DNA of 64,000 bases from Clostridium sp. D43t1_170807_H7. Lineage in GTDB: Bacteria > Bacillota > Clostridia > Clostridiales > Clostridiaceae. Made by a program: the position numbers and the translations under genes. Below the pieces are notes generated by a model. The model saw only the letters and a program-made list of their open reading frames with translations, had not been told where the DNA came from and searched no databases. Below, one piece after another: positions 42,907 to 51,567 of this stretch. The number at the start of each line of letters is the position of its first letter. Position 1 is the first letter of the stretch. The stretch is taken from positions 92,004 to 156,003 of the forward strand of contig NZ_JADNLK010000005.1 of NCBI RefSeq assembly GCF_015555905.1, given 5' to 3'.

Positions 42907-43410
42907 ATGAAAAAAATATTAGTAAGTGCGTTAATAGCAGTTATGGTTGGAGCAACTTTAACTGGATGTGGAAATAAAAATTTAGGAAATGCTTCATCAG
43001 CTGAGCAAAGTACACAACAAACAAATTCAGTATCAGCAAAAGAAGTAGTTGAAAAGTTAAATGAAGAAGGATATGTAAGAGCTGCTGCTGAAATTGATGA
43101 TACTGTAGCATCAGAAATTTATCATTTAAATTTAGATGATGTAGAAGATTACGGAATATTAGAAACTCAAATGTCTCCAGGACCAGGATTTATTATGGTT
43201 GTAAAAGCAAAGGAAGGTAAAGTAGATGAGGTAAAAGCTTCAGTAGAGCAAGTTTTACAAGATAAAATAGGAAGTGCTTTTTATCCAGAAGAACAAGAAG
43301 TTGCTGAAAGTGCAGAAGTAAAGGTTGATGGAAATTTAGTTTCATTATTTATAGTAAATAGTGAAGTAGCATCAGATGCACAAGCAACTTATGAAGAATT
43401 AATAAAATAG
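42907..43410 (+). CDS. DUF4358 lipoprotein
   Basis: A 167-residue lipoprotein. The signal peptide ends in the lipobox LTGC with C21 as the lipidated residue. A short Ser/Gln linker follows, then the DUF4358 domain (about 50-165), with KEVVEKLNEEGYVRAAAEID and MSPGPGFIMVVKAKEG. The domain's function is unknown; homologues are common in gut clostridia. ATG 42907 follows AAGTGAGG. It diverges from the amidase and ends at a terminator. Confidence 0.87.
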   Translation: MKKILVSALIAVMVGATLTGCGNKNLGNASSAEQSTQQTNSVSAKEVVEKLNEEGYVRAAAEIDDTVASEIYHLNLDDVEDYGILETQMSPGPGFIMVVKAKEGKVDEVKASVEQVLQDKIGSAFYPEEQEVAESAEVKVDGNLVSLFIVNSEVASDAQATYEELIK

Positions 43411-43420
43411 TTAAATTAAA

Positions 43421-43452
43421 AAAGGAGTATATTGAAATCAAGATACTCCTTT
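43421..43452 (+). terminator. Terminator after the lipoprotein gene
   Basis: AAAGGAGTAT and ATACTCCTTT flank a 12-base loop, 11 bases after the stop. Confidence 0.85.
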
Positions 43453-43475
43453 GTATTTTATACGATAAAGTTATG

Positions 43476-43610
43476 TTACCAATATAGATTTTTAACTTTA
43501 GCGCATTTTTTACAAGTTAGCTTTTCATAATAGCCACCTTTAAAACAAATATTTCTTACTATTTCAGAATTATATTTGTGTATACAAAAAATAAATTTAG
43601 GTATTAACAA
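43476..43610 (-). CDS. 44-residue Cys-rich small protein
   Basis: A short open frame beginning TTG 43610, six bases after AGGAGGG. It reads MLIPKFIFCIHKYNSEIVRN, then ICFKGGYYEKLTCKKCAKVK and NLYW. The CxxC near the end and two further cysteines suggest a small zinc-ribbon or redox peptide. The strong ribosome binding site and compact composition argue for a real gene; no family is recognised. It lies between a terminator and the 3D-domain gene on the same strand. Confidence 0.5.
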   Translation of the reverse strand: MLIPKFIFCIHKYNSEIVRNICFKGGYYEKLTCKKCAKVKNLYW

Positions 43611-43689
43611 AATCAACCCTCCTAATTAAAATAAAAAGCATTACTTTAATTAGTATGAACAATAGTAAATGAATTATTACTTATTAATT

Positions 43690-44397
43690 TTACCATTCTC
43701 CAGGATAGGCCAGGACATATAAGGTGACATTTTGTCTTCCCCATTCATTACATTCATTTTCAGAATTTAAAAATAAATCGATTCTATGGCCTTTGATAGC
43801 TCCACCGGTATCAGCGGCAATAGCTTCACCATATCCAGGTATATAAACTTTTGAACCTAAAGGAATTATTGATGGATCTACAGCAATAGTACTAAGTCCA
43901 TTTGAGTTACGAACAGGGGTAACACCAGTAGCAGTGGTAGTATCTCCAGTATATGCAGTAGCTTCCATTGTGTAGGTAGCTTTATATGAATTACTGGATT
44001 CTTGAGTTTCAGCTACAGTTTCAGCAGTGGTATCAGCTTCTGCTTTCATGTTATCAGACTTCTCATTAACTTGTTTTTCTTCCACTTTTTTATTATATAT
44101 AGAAACATCATTCATTATATTATCAACTGTAGAAGTAAATTTAACATTTACATTAGTATTGGTAGTAATGTCGTGAATAATTACATCATTATTAGAGTTA
44201 ATTAATATAGCATTACCTTTATTAGTTGAAACATCATCTGAGTTTGTCCCATTATTATCATTATGTTTTTCTAAATAACTAACATTAATAACTTTTTTAT
44301 TTTTATTATTTAAAACACTTGCATGTGCATAAAATTCATTTATACCAAACATTGATAGAGCAAGTGAAGTTGTTAAAACAAAAATCTTCTTAAACAG
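43690..44397 (-). CDS. 3D-domain cell-wall protein with signal peptide, apparent CTG start
   Basis: An exported protein of about 235 residues. Signal peptide (M)FKKIFVLTTSLALSMFGI, an Asn/Val-rich linker, then a C-terminal 3D domain: MEATAYTGDTTTATG, IAVDPSIIPLGSKVYIPGYG, and AADTGGAIKGHRIDLFL with the three conserved aspartates. 3D domains are double-psi barrels found in Rpf/MltA-type wall-remodelling enzymes. GGAGGTG at 44404-44410 lies six bases before CTG 44397; the only GTG nearby is inside that site, and an upstream TTG would place charged residues before the signal peptide. A CTG start is therefore inferred. Confidence 0.88.
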   Translation of the reverse strand: MFKKIFVLTTSLALSMFGINEFYAHASVLNNKNKKVINVSYLEKHNDNNGTNSDDVSTNKGNAILINSNNDVIIHDITTNTNVNVKFTSTVDNIMNDVSIYNKKVEEKQVNEKSDNMKAEADTTAETVAETQESSNSYKATYTMEATAYTGDTTTATGVTPVRNSNGLSTIAVDPSIIPLGSKVYIPGYGEAIAADTGGAIKGHRIDLFLNSENECNEWGRQNVTLYVLAYPGEW

Positions 44398-44436
44398 AAA
44401 ATACACCTCCAAGATTGTGAATTTAATTCCTTCGTC

Positions 44437-44465
44437 CTGCAACTAGTTTATACTATAGATCAAAA
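44437..44465 (-). promoter_or_regulatory. Sigma-A-type promoter of the 3D-domain gene
   Basis: On the minus strand TTGACA (44465-44460), a 17-base spacer and TATAAA (44442-44437) form a near-consensus promoter about 40 bases upstream of the proposed CTG start. Confidence 0.7.
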
Positions 44466-44805
44466 ATACTGTCAAATTATTGTGGGATAATATAACAAGG
44501 AGTAAAATTCCAAAAATAAAATAGATAATAATGGAAAAATACTTCTAACACCTAAAGCTAAAGAGGTTGAAGCATATTAATAAATAAAAGTCAAGAAAAA
44601 TAAAAAGTATAAATATGGATAAATAACCTTGAATATTATAATAGAGTAAATTGAAATTTTAATAAAAATATATAGACAAATTTAAAAATTGTGTTCTATT
44701 AAAATTAAATTTTGAGATATAAAATAGAATTGGTATTTTGAATAAATTATAAAAAAATATGGTATAATTTTATAGGTAAAGAATTATTAAATTAGGGGGA
44801 GAGAG
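44466..44805. other. AT-rich gap with a short remnant-like frame
   Basis: These 340 bases are AT-rich. In frame at about 44512-44580 there is a short stretch reading KIDNNGKILLTPKAKEVEAY then TAA, preceded by a stop and lacking a start with a ribosome binding site. It looks like the tail of a lost gene but may be chance. The ribosome binding site of the next gene (TAGGGGGAGAG) ends the region. Confidence 0.35.
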
Positions 44806-45873
44806 ATGGCTGTTATTACATATAAATGTCCTAATTGTGGAGCAGAGATTAAATTTGATCCAAAATTACAAAAAGGTAAATGTGATTTTTGTCTAAGTGA
44901 GTTTACTGTAGATGAAATAGAGAGGTTAAATGGTTTAGATAGTCAACATATAAATAAGGAAAATTTAGAATATACTTATAATAAAGAATGGGATAACATA
45001 GGGGAAAAAACTAGAATTTATTCATGTCCAAGATGTGGAGCAGAGGTAGTAGCAGATAATAATACTACAGCTACATTTTGTTGTTATTGCCATGGACCTG
45101 TAGTTTTAAGTGATAAGTTTAATGGAGAATTTAAGCCATCTAAAGTTATTCCATTTAAAATAGATAAAGATGAAGCTATTGAAAATTTTATAAAGTGGAG
45201 TAAAAAGAAATGGTTTTTACCTAAAGAATTTTCTTCATCTAAACAATTGGAAAAAATAACTGGTATTTATATTCCTTTCTGGATAGTTGATTCTAATGTA
45301 ACTGGACAAATGAGTGCAAGAGGCAAAAAAATTACAACATGGGTAAGGGGAGATTATAAATATACTAAGACAGATATATATAATATTTATAGAGAAGCAA
45401 ATTTAACATTTAAAAATGTACCTAGCAATGCATCAAGCAAAATGGATGATAAGGTTATGGAAAGTATAGAACCATATGATTCTAAAGAGTTTAAAGATTT
45501 TTCTATTGCTTATTTACCAGGTTTCTTTTCGGAAAAATATGACAAAACAAAAGAGGAGGTTTTACCTTTAATAGAAAATAAAATAAAGCAAGGAACTAAT
45601 GATATATTAAGAAGTTCAATAAGTGGATATTCAATTGTTGATGTTATAGGAACTCATGAGAACTTTAATAAAACTTCTTGTAATTATGCATTAATGCCTG
45701 TATGGATGATGACATATAGTTCAGGAAGTAAAAATTATATTTTTGCTATGAATGGACAAACAGGAAAAGTTTTTGGTGCATTACCTGTATCTAGGGGGAA
45801 AATATTTATATTATTTTTAGTTATTTTTATAATAGTATTTTTATTAGTATTTATAGGGGGTATGATTATATGA
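44806..45873 (+). CDS. Zinc-ribbon membrane protein
   Basis: 355 residues. Two zinc ribbons open the protein: CPNCGAEIKFDP with CDFC near 8-28, and CPRCGAEV with CCYC near 74-95. A large alpha/beta domain follows (IYIPFWIVDSNVTGQM), and a C-terminal membrane helix (IFILFLVIFIIVFLLVFIGG). The type is often annotated TFIIB-type zinc ribbon-containing protein and occurs beside TPM-domain genes, as here. Function unknown; possibly membrane-stress related. Its stop overlaps the next start by four bases. Confidence 0.85.
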   Translation: MAVITYKCPNCGAEIKFDPKLQKGKCDFCLSEFTVDEIERLNGLDSQHINKENLEYTYNKEWDNIGEKTRIYSCPRCGAEVVADNNTTATFCCYCHGPVVLSDKFNGEFKPSKVIPFKIDKDEAIENFIKWSKKKWFLPKEFSSSKQLEKITGIYIPFWIVDSNVTGQMSARGKKITTWVRGDYKYTKTDIYNIYREANLTFKNVPSNASSKMDDKVMESIEPYDSKEFKDFSIAYLPGFFSEKYDKTKEEVLPLIENKIKQGTNDILRSSISGYSIVDVIGTHENFNKTSCNYALMPVWMMTYSSGSKNYIFAMNGQTGKVFGALPVSRGKIFILFLVIFIIVFLLVFIGGMII

Positions 45874-46664
45874 ATAGTTTAAAGAAAAAGTGTATACCTT
45901 TTATTAGTACATTAATTTTTATATTATCATTTAGTTTTATAGTTAAGGCCAATGTAAATCCAATAGTTGATGATGCAAACCTTTTATCACAGAGTGAAAA
46001 AAATGAATTAATAGAGGATATTGAAAACTTTAGAGAAAAATATAATATGGATGCAGTTATAGTTACATCCAATGATTTGGAAGGGAAAACTCCTAGAGAT
46101 TATGCAGATGATTATTATGATTATAACGGTTATGGATTAGGTAATAATAAAAGTGGATTATTATTATTAATAGATATGGATGATGGAAAAATATCGATTT
46201 CTACTAGTGGAGATGCAATAGAATATTTTACTGATAATAGAATAGACTCTATTATTAGTGATATAAGTAAGTATTTGAGTAATGGAGAGTACTTTCATGC
46301 ATGTAATATATTTTTGACAGATATACAATATTATATGGATAGCGGAGTACCGGAAGGGCAATATACCTATAGTGAAGAAGAGAATACTTTAAAGGTAGGC
46401 TTAATTGCTTTAGGTGTTGCAGCCATAGTAGCAAGTATAACATGTATAATTGTAGTTAATTCTTACAAAAATGCAAAGTCAGTATCTAGTGTAAATTATG
46501 TAGATAATAACTCTATAGTATTTACTAGAAGAAGGGATACTTTCGTAAATACATTTACTACTAAAACAAAAATTGAAAAAAATAATTCAAGTGGTGGTGG
46601 CAGAAGCTCCACTCATAGATCAAGTAGTGGAAATACCCATGGCGGTGGGGGCGGAAGCTTTTAA
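45870..46664 (+). CDS. TPM-domain (YgcG-like) membrane protein
   Basis: 264 residues. Signal/anchor segment (IPFISTLIFILSFSFIVKA), then a TPM domain (about 32-160; VDDANLLSQSEKNELIEDIE, DYADDYYDYNGYGLG, SGLLLLIDMDDG). A transmembrane helix follows (KVGLIALGVAAIVASITCII), and the tail ends HGGGGGSF. The Gly/Ser-rich end is typical of the family. TPM domains were linked to photosystem II repair in plants; bacterial roles are unclear. It is co-transcribed with the zinc-ribbon gene. Confidence 0.88.
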   Translation: MNSLKKKCIPFISTLIFILSFSFIVKANVNPIVDDANLLSQSEKNELIEDIENFREKYNMDAVIVTSNDLEGKTPRDYADDYYDYNGYGLGNNKSGLLLLIDMDDGKISISTSGDAIEYFTDNRIDSIISDISKYLSNGEYFHACNIFLTDIQYYMDSGVPEGQYTYSEEENTLKVGLIALGVAAIVASITCIIVVNSYKNAKSVSSVNYVDNNSIVFTRRRDTFVNTFTTKTKIEKNNSSGGGRSSTHRSSSGNTHGGGGGSF

Positions 46665-46668
46665 AATT

Positions 46669-46709
46669 AGAAATAGCTCTTTAAGATTATATTTTAAAGA
46701 GCTATTTCT
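46669..46709 (+). terminator. Terminator after the TPM gene
   Basis: AGAAATAGCTCTTTAA, GATTATATT, TTAAAGAGCTATTTCT: a perfect 16-bp stem, with T-rich sequence after it. Confidence 0.87.
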
Positions 46710-46824
46710 ATTTTATAGTTAGCTAATAAATAAAAAATGAAATATAATAGTAGAAATTGATTAATATCTTTAAATAAACTATACTAAATTTATATATAAA
46801 TAATATACATAAAGGAGTGATTAT

Positions 46825-47718
46825 TTGTTTGGTTATGTGACTCCGCTTAAACCTGAACTTAAAATAAGAGAATATGAAATGTTTAGGGGATATTATTGTG
46901 GTGTATGTATGCATATTAAAGATAACTTTGGAAATATTCCAAGATTAGCTTTAAATTATGATATGGCTTTTTTGGGTTTACTTTTAGATGCGTTACATAG
47001 CGAAGAACCTAATATTCAATTTAAAAAGTGTATGGCTCATCCATTAAAGAATAAGCCTATGATTATAAATAATAAAGCATTAGAATATACAGCGGCTATG
47101 AATGTTTCATTAGTATATTATAAGCTGATTGATGATGTAAATGATGATAAGAGCTTAAAAAGTAAACTTGAAAGTGCTGCTCTAGCTCCATATAAACGAA
47201 AATTTAACAGAAATGTTACTATGATTAATGATATAATAGAAGAAAATTTAAATATGCTATCTAATTTAGAAGAAAATAAGGAATTTTCATCAATAGATGA
47301 AATTTCGCACCCTTTTAGTTTAATAGTAGCTAAAATTTTAGAGTTATATCCTGAGAATATTGATGATGATTGTGATGAATTAAGATATCAACTTTATGAT
47401 TTAGGCTATGCCCTTGGAAAATGGATTTATTTAATAGATGCATTAGATGACTTAAAGGAAGATATAGAAAAAGATAAATTTAATCCAATAAACTATTTAT
47501 ATAATAAAGAAAATAAAAGTTATGAAGAATTATTGAAGGAAATTAAACCAAGAATGGAATTTACTATTCTAAATTGTGGATACAACTGTAAATATGCATT
47601 AGATAAATTACCTTTAAAAAGAAATAAATCTATATTGGAAAATATAATTAGTCTTGGTATGATGGATAAATATGAAAATATAATTAATAATTGTAAGTGT
47701 AAGAATAAGAAAAAATAA
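46825..47718 (+). CDS. DUF5685 family protein
   Basis: 297 residues, mostly helical, matching DUF5685: MFGYVTPLKPELKIREYEMF, then GYYCGVCMHIKDNFGNIPRL, and later ALGKWIYLIDALDDLKEDIE with DKFNPI. The last motif resembles the Asp-rich helix of polyprenyl-synthase folds but no activity is established. TTG 46825 follows AAAGGAGTGA. It lies 65 bases before a J-domain gene, an association that suggests a joint role. Confidence 0.85.
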   Translation: MFGYVTPLKPELKIREYEMFRGYYCGVCMHIKDNFGNIPRLALNYDMAFLGLLLDALHSEEPNIQFKKCMAHPLKNKPMIINNKALEYTAAMNVSLVYYKLIDDVNDDKSLKSKLESAALAPYKRKFNRNVTMINDIIEENLNMLSNLEENKEFSSIDEISHPFSLIVAKILELYPENIDDDCDELRYQLYDLGYALGKWIYLIDALDDLKEDIEKDKFNPINYLYNKENKSYEELLKEIKPRMEFTILNCGYNCKYALDKLPLKRNKSILENIISLGMMDKYENIINNCKCKNKKK

Positions 47719-47783
47719 ACATTAAGATATATTTAAGGTTTATAAGTCATAATGATAGCAGAGGATAAAAGGAGTGTTTTAAA

Positions 47784-48404
47784 ATGAATCCGTATGAAGT
47801 ATTAGGAGTGAAGCCTGGAGCTTCTCAAGAAGAAATAAAATCAGCTTATAGGAAATTAGTAAAACAGTACCATCCAGACCAATATGTAGATAATCCGCTT
47901 AAGGATTTAGCACAAGAAAAATTAGCAGAAATAAACAAAGCTTATGATATGTTAAAAAATGGTGGTGGGAATTCAAGTTATAATTCTTCATCAAATGGAT
48001 ATAATGCTAGTTATAATACTGGATCTAATTCATATAGTAGTAATACTGTCATTTATGCAGAAGTAAGAAGTCTTATTCAAATGAGAAGTATAACGGCTGC
48101 AGAAGCAAAGCTTAATGCTATAAAGCAAAGAGATGCAGAGTGGTATTACTTATATGGAAATGTTATGATGGCAAAGGGATGGTTTGAATCAGCTTATAAT
48201 AATATACAAAGGGCATGTGCTATGGATCCTAATAATTTTGAGTATAGGCAAGCATTAAATCAACTACAATCAAGAGGTAGGGGATATAGTCAAACATATA
48301 GAACTTCAACTGGAAATATGGATACTTGTGATTGTTGTATGAATTTATGGTGCTTAGATTCATTATGTGAATGCTTTGGTGGAGATCTTATAGGCTGCTG
48401 TTAG
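47784..48404 (+). CDS. J-domain (DnaJ-like) protein with Cys-rich tail
   Basis: 206 residues. The J domain spans 1-65 with the Hsp70-stimulating HPD at 30-32. A Ser/Asn/Tyr/Gly linker and a tetratricopeptide-like helical region follow ([20 protein letters not shown], then [19 protein letters not shown]). The end is rich in cysteine: [19 protein letters not shown], finishing GCC. It lacks the zinc-finger and substrate domains of DnaJ, so it is a specialised co-chaperone. ATG 47784 follows AAAAGGAGTG. Repeat copy B begins right after its stop. Confidence 0.88.
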   Translation: MNPYEVLGVKPGASQEEIKSAYRKLVKQYHPDQYVDNPLKDLAQEKLAEINKAYDMLKNGGGNSSYNSSSNGYNASYNTGSNSYSSNTVIYAEVRSLIQMRSITAAEAKLNAIKQRDAEWYYLYGNVMMAKGWFESAYNNIQRACAMDPNNFEYRQALNQLQSRGRGYSQTYRTSTGNMDTCDCCMNLWCLDSLCECFGGDLIGCC

Positions 48405-48532
48405 TTTAGTGACAAGTTTTAAGCTAATGAATAAATTCAGCTTAGGATGAATTTAAAAAATATATTATAAAAACTCCACAAGGAATTTCAAACACAATTT
48501 GTCACTTGCCACCTGTCACTTATCACTGAATA
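48405..48532 (+). repeat. Dispersed intergenic element, copy B
   Basis: TTTAGTGACAAGTTTTAAGC at 48405-48424 and TGTCACTTATCACTGAATA near 48514-48532 are the inverted ends. The unit aligns with the reverse complement of 1978-2106. Copy B has lost the perfect central hairpin of copy A (TCAGCT remains) and carries an extra TTTGTCACTTGCCACC near its right end. It sits between the J-domain gene and a membrane-protein gene, whose ribosome binding site follows directly. Confidence 0.65.
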
Positions 48533-48546
48533 GAGGGGGGAGTTTT

Positions 48547-49089
48547 ATGAAGGCTAGGGATATAGCTCTTGGTGGGATTTTAGTTGCATTAACGACTATA
48601 GTATTATATGCAACATCAATACTACCAATAAGTACATTAGCAATATTAACAATTGCATCGGCGTTAATACCAGTATGTATTATAAGAAGTAATATTCAGA
48701 CATCTATTTTTGTATATATATCATCTAGTTTAATTGCTTTTTTCTTAGTTCCAATTAATATATCATTTTTATATTTTATATTCTTTGGAATATATGGAAT
48801 AGTTAAATTTTTTATAGAGAGAATTAGAAAAGAAAAACTAGAGATACTATTTAAGATTGTATTTTTTAATATAGCATTTATAATTGGGTTTATAATAATG
48901 CAGAATGTTTTAGGAATAAATATAATAGCTGGATTAGAAGTATTAATGTCTAGATTCTTTGATACTTCAGGTAGAACTATTGCATCTATAATATTATGGA
49001 TAGTAGCACAACCAATTTTTCTAATTTATGATTATGCAATGACTATGATTATTACATTCTATATGGAGAGAATACATAAAAATATATAG
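48547..49089 (+). CDS. Six-helix integral membrane protein (ECF-type/DUF2232-like)
   Basis: 180 residues, almost entirely hydrophobic, starting MKARDIALGGILVALTTIVL, an opening seen in substrate-binding (S) components of ECF transporters and in DUF2232-like proteins. About five to six helices follow, with the basic loop ERIRKEKLEI near 99. Substrate and function are unknown. ATG 48547 is set by GGGGGGAG; the frame runs a little upstream into repeat copy B without a start signal. A terminator follows. Confidence 0.72.
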   Translation: MKARDIALGGILVALTTIVLYATSILPISTLAILTIASALIPVCIIRSNIQTSIFVYISSSLIAFFLVPINISFLYFIFFGIYGIVKFFIERIRKEKLEILFKIVFFNIAFIIGFIIMQNVLGINIIAGLEVLMSRFFDTSGRTIASIILWIVAQPIFLIYDYAMTMIITFYMERIHKNI

Positions 49090-49097
49090 AGTAATAG

Positions 49098-49135
49098 TAA
49101 AAAAATGAACTGCTAATAGTAGCAGTTCATTTTTT
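49098..49135. terminator. Bidirectional terminator before glnA
   Basis: ATGAACTGCT, AATAGT, AGCAGTTCAT with A7 before and T6 after, between convergent genes. Confidence 0.9.
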
Positions 49136-49136
49136 G

Positions 49137-51086
49137 CTAAATATCTAATAAATTCTTCTTATATGAAGAGTATAGATGTCTTAATAAGCTCATTTTATCT
49201 TCTAATTCTAAATAAAGATCAGAAGCAAGGGATAAGTTATCTTCATTAATTGCATCTTTAAGTCTTGTGAAAAGACTCTTAGTAGAATTAGTATCTTTCA
49301 TTATATAAAGTCTTAATTCATGAATTCTCATCCAGTTAGTTAAATCTAAATCAAGAGCTTTATTTACATCGTGAAGGCATTTAGAAGCTCTTATTTCAGT
49401 AGTAAACTTATTTACTATTCTATGAGATATTTCCATTTTCCATCTCTTAATAGTTGCCATTCTAAAGCTGTTAATAAGTTGATCTGTTAATACACCATTT
49501 CTCTTTAGAACTTCTACTTTTTCAGGGTATTTGTCTAAAGCACTGATATTTTCATAAATTGTAGCTGGTGCTTTACTAAAATATTTATTTCTCTCTTCTT
49601 CAGTGAAGTCTTCAAATACATCTTCTTCGGCTCTGTATTTTCTATTCTTTTCTAAGTAATCTGCCTCTTCACCATATTCTTTAGAAAGTTCATCTAGTAA
49701 TTCATCATCAGTTTTATTATTATTTACTGCATAAAGAATACCATCAAGCATAGCCATATAGCATACAGCTATAGTTATATATGCATTTGAATGAGGATTT
49801 GGAGATCGTAATTCAAATCTTGTAGCCAGAGGATTAGCTAAATCTCTAATAAGTCCAACAAGTATAGATCTATTTCTAGATGGATTACTTGGAGATAATC
49901 CAAGTGAAGTAACTATACAAACTGGAGCTTCAAATCCAGGCTTTAATCTCTTTAAAGAATTATTAGTTGAAGAGATAAATGGATTCATAACTTCATAGTT
50001 TTTAAGAAGACCCATTAATGAACCATAACCAATAACACTTAAGAAGTGATCTTTTGTAGTATGGAATAAGTTTATTCTCTTACCATTTTTAAGTTTTAAG
50101 CTAATACCTAGATGAACGTGCATACCAGAACCAGCAACACCATCAAGAGGTTTAGCCATGAATGTAACGTCTAATCCATATCTTCTATAAGTTTCTTGAA
50201 CTAATATTTTTATAAATAGTTCATTATCAGCAGCTTGAACTGCATCAGAATATTTCCAGTCAACTTCAATTTGTTCCATTACATGGTTAAAGTTACCAGA
50301 GGCATCTAGTTTGGCTCTAACGCCACCAACTTCCTTATGTCCCATTTCTGGTTCAAATCCATAGGCTTCCATTAGTAATAAGCTCTCTTCTAATGCTGTA
50401 CGAACTTTACCTTTAGTTCTTGTCCAATATTGCTCGTGAAGTACTTGAGAAGTAGATAATTCTTCAAGTTCAGCATCAGTATTTGGTGTTTTAACCCAAA
50501 ATTCTAACTCTGTAGCAGAAGTTATAACTATTTCATCAATATCATCTTTTTTTATGTTATAAATATCTAACACTTCAGGATGTGTTTCAAAGATATTCCA
50601 TAAGTTATCTTTAAATGTTTTAACTGCATTATTTAAAATGTTTCTTGAATCTACAGGTTTGTTATCATGATATAAGAAACAAGGTATTCTTAAAGTACCT
50701 ACAGGTTTATTTGTTGAGTAATCAATAAAATCATAGTTATAATCAACAAACCATTTGCAGTTTAGATCAGCAACCATATCTACTTTTGCGTTATTTAATG
50801 TAGCTATTCCAGGTAAAACAACTGATGAACCATCTGTTTGAACTGCAACTCCATGTAGGAATGAATCTAAGTCATCTAAAAATAAATTTACTGGAATTTT
50901 TTCATCAGTATCATTTCCAGAAAGATCAATACCAACAAATGATACAAATTTTATTTCTGGATGGGCAGATAGAATTTCTCTTACTTGCTCTTTTGTGTGA
51001 TTTTCTTTAGGTATAGTGTAAAGTAAATTATCAATCATAAGCTTTAATTTCGTAATATCTATATAATATTTACGAAATAAGTTCAC
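49137..51086 (-). CDS. glnA: Glutamine synthetase, long clostridial type
   Basis: A 649-residue ATP-dependent enzyme joining ammonia and glutamate. The catalytic barrel shows ELEFWVKTP near 195, GHKEVGGVRAKLDAS near 248, GVAGSGMHVHLGISL near 306 (phosphate/ammonium loop), NNSLKRLKPGFEAPV near 360 and FELRSPNPHSNAY near 416. About 150 extra C-terminal residues are helical. The E. coli adenylylation loop is not evident. The length exceeds the common 440-residue GSI, but motifs are GSI-like rather than GSIII. A large palindromic promoter region lies upstream. Confidence 0.9.
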   Translation of the reverse strand: MNLFRKYYIDITKLKLMIDNLLYTIPKENHTKEQVREILSAHPEIKFVSFVGIDLSGNDTDEKIPVNLFLDDLDSFLHGVAVQTDGSSVVLPGIATLNNAKVDMVADLNCKWFVDYNYDFIDYSTNKPVGTLRIPCFLYHDNKPVDSRNILNNAVKTFKDNLWNIFETHPEVLDIYNIKKDDIDEIVITSATELEFWVKTPNTDAELEELSTSQVLHEQYWTRTKGKVRTALEESLLLMEAYGFEPEMGHKEVGGVRAKLDASGNFNHVMEQIEVDWKYSDAVQAADNELFIKILVQETYRRYGLDVTFMAKPLDGVAGSGMHVHLGISLKLKNGKRINLFHTTKDHFLSVIGYGSLMGLLKNYEVMNPFISSTNNSLKRLKPGFEAPVCIVTSLGLSPSNPSRNRSILVGLIRDLANPLATRFELRSPNPHSNAYITIAVCYMAMLDGILYAVNNNKTDDELLDELSKEYGEEADYLEKNRKYRAEEDVFEDFTEEERNKYFSKAPATIYENISALDKYPEKVEVLKRNGVLTDQLINSFRMATIKRWKMEISHRIVNKFTTEIRASKCLHDVNKALDLDLTNWMRIHELRLYIMKDTNSTKSLFTRLKDAINEDNLSLASDLYLELEDKMSLLRHLYSSYKKNLLDI

Positions 51087-51154
51087 ATCCTCTCATTTAA
51101 AAGTCGAATAATAATAAGGATAAGAAGAAAAATATTCGCAATTTCCTTATAGTG

Positions 51155-51216
51155 ATTTTATTACAAATTTGATAAATATGTCAATATATTTATCAAATTT
51201 GTAATAAAATATCACA
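51155..51216 (-). promoter_or_regulatory. Palindromic promoter/operator region of the glutamine synthetase gene
   Basis: Bases 51155-51179 and 51186-51210 are a perfect 25-bp inverted repeat around GTCAAT. On the minus strand TTGACA (51184-51179) lies at its centre, with TAAAAT (51160-51155) 18 bases downstream, so the promoter is embedded in the palindrome. At 51200-51216 the sequence TGTAATAAAATATCACA fits the Bacillus GlnR/TnrA box TGTNA-N7-TNACA exactly. Nitrogen control by a GlnR-like repressor is inferred. Confidence 0.6.
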
Positions 51217-51376
51217 ATTTTTCATAAATTATTCCTATTTACAAATTATAACATACTTTTAAAAATTTGATAAACATATATTTAAAAAAGTTAACTACTA
51301 TAATTGCATAATAATATTTAAATGATTAATAATAAAAATATATAAATATAGTTTTAACAATAAGAGGAGATTTATT

Positions 51377-51526
51377 ATGAATAACGTTGTATGTCCTAAC
51401 TGTGGAGAAATAATTTTTGAGGAACCAGGTTGTGAGGCTAATGGAATTATAACTTGTGATAGCTGTAAAGAACAAATTAAATGGAAATGTGATGGTAAGA
51501 AAACAATAACTAAAATAGGAAATTAA
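51377..51526 (+). CDS. 49-residue zinc-ribbon protein
   Basis: A small protein: MNNVVCPNCGEIIFEEPGCE, then ANGIITCDSCKEQIKWKCDG and a short basic tail. Two CxxC pairs (C6/C9 and C27/C30) form a rubredoxin-like zinc ribbon. GAGGAGA precedes ATG 51377 by six bases. A terminator follows 12 bases after the stop. Function unknown. Confidence 0.75.
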   Translation: MNNVVCPNCGEIIFEEPGCEANGIITCDSCKEQIKWKCDGKKTITKIGN

Positions 51527-51537
51527 AATATTAATTT

Positions 51538-51567
51538 AAAATCTCACGTCTAAGTGAGATTTTTATT
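51538..51567 (+). terminator. Terminator after the small zinc-ribbon gene
   Basis: AAATCTCAC, GTCTAA, GTGAGATTT followed by T-rich sequence. Confidence 0.88.

Noticed and set aside
44002..44205. 67-codon plus-strand frame opposite the 3D-domain gene
   Set aside because: Antisense of the Val/Asn-rich linker; Phe/Ile-rich product without a ribosome binding site.
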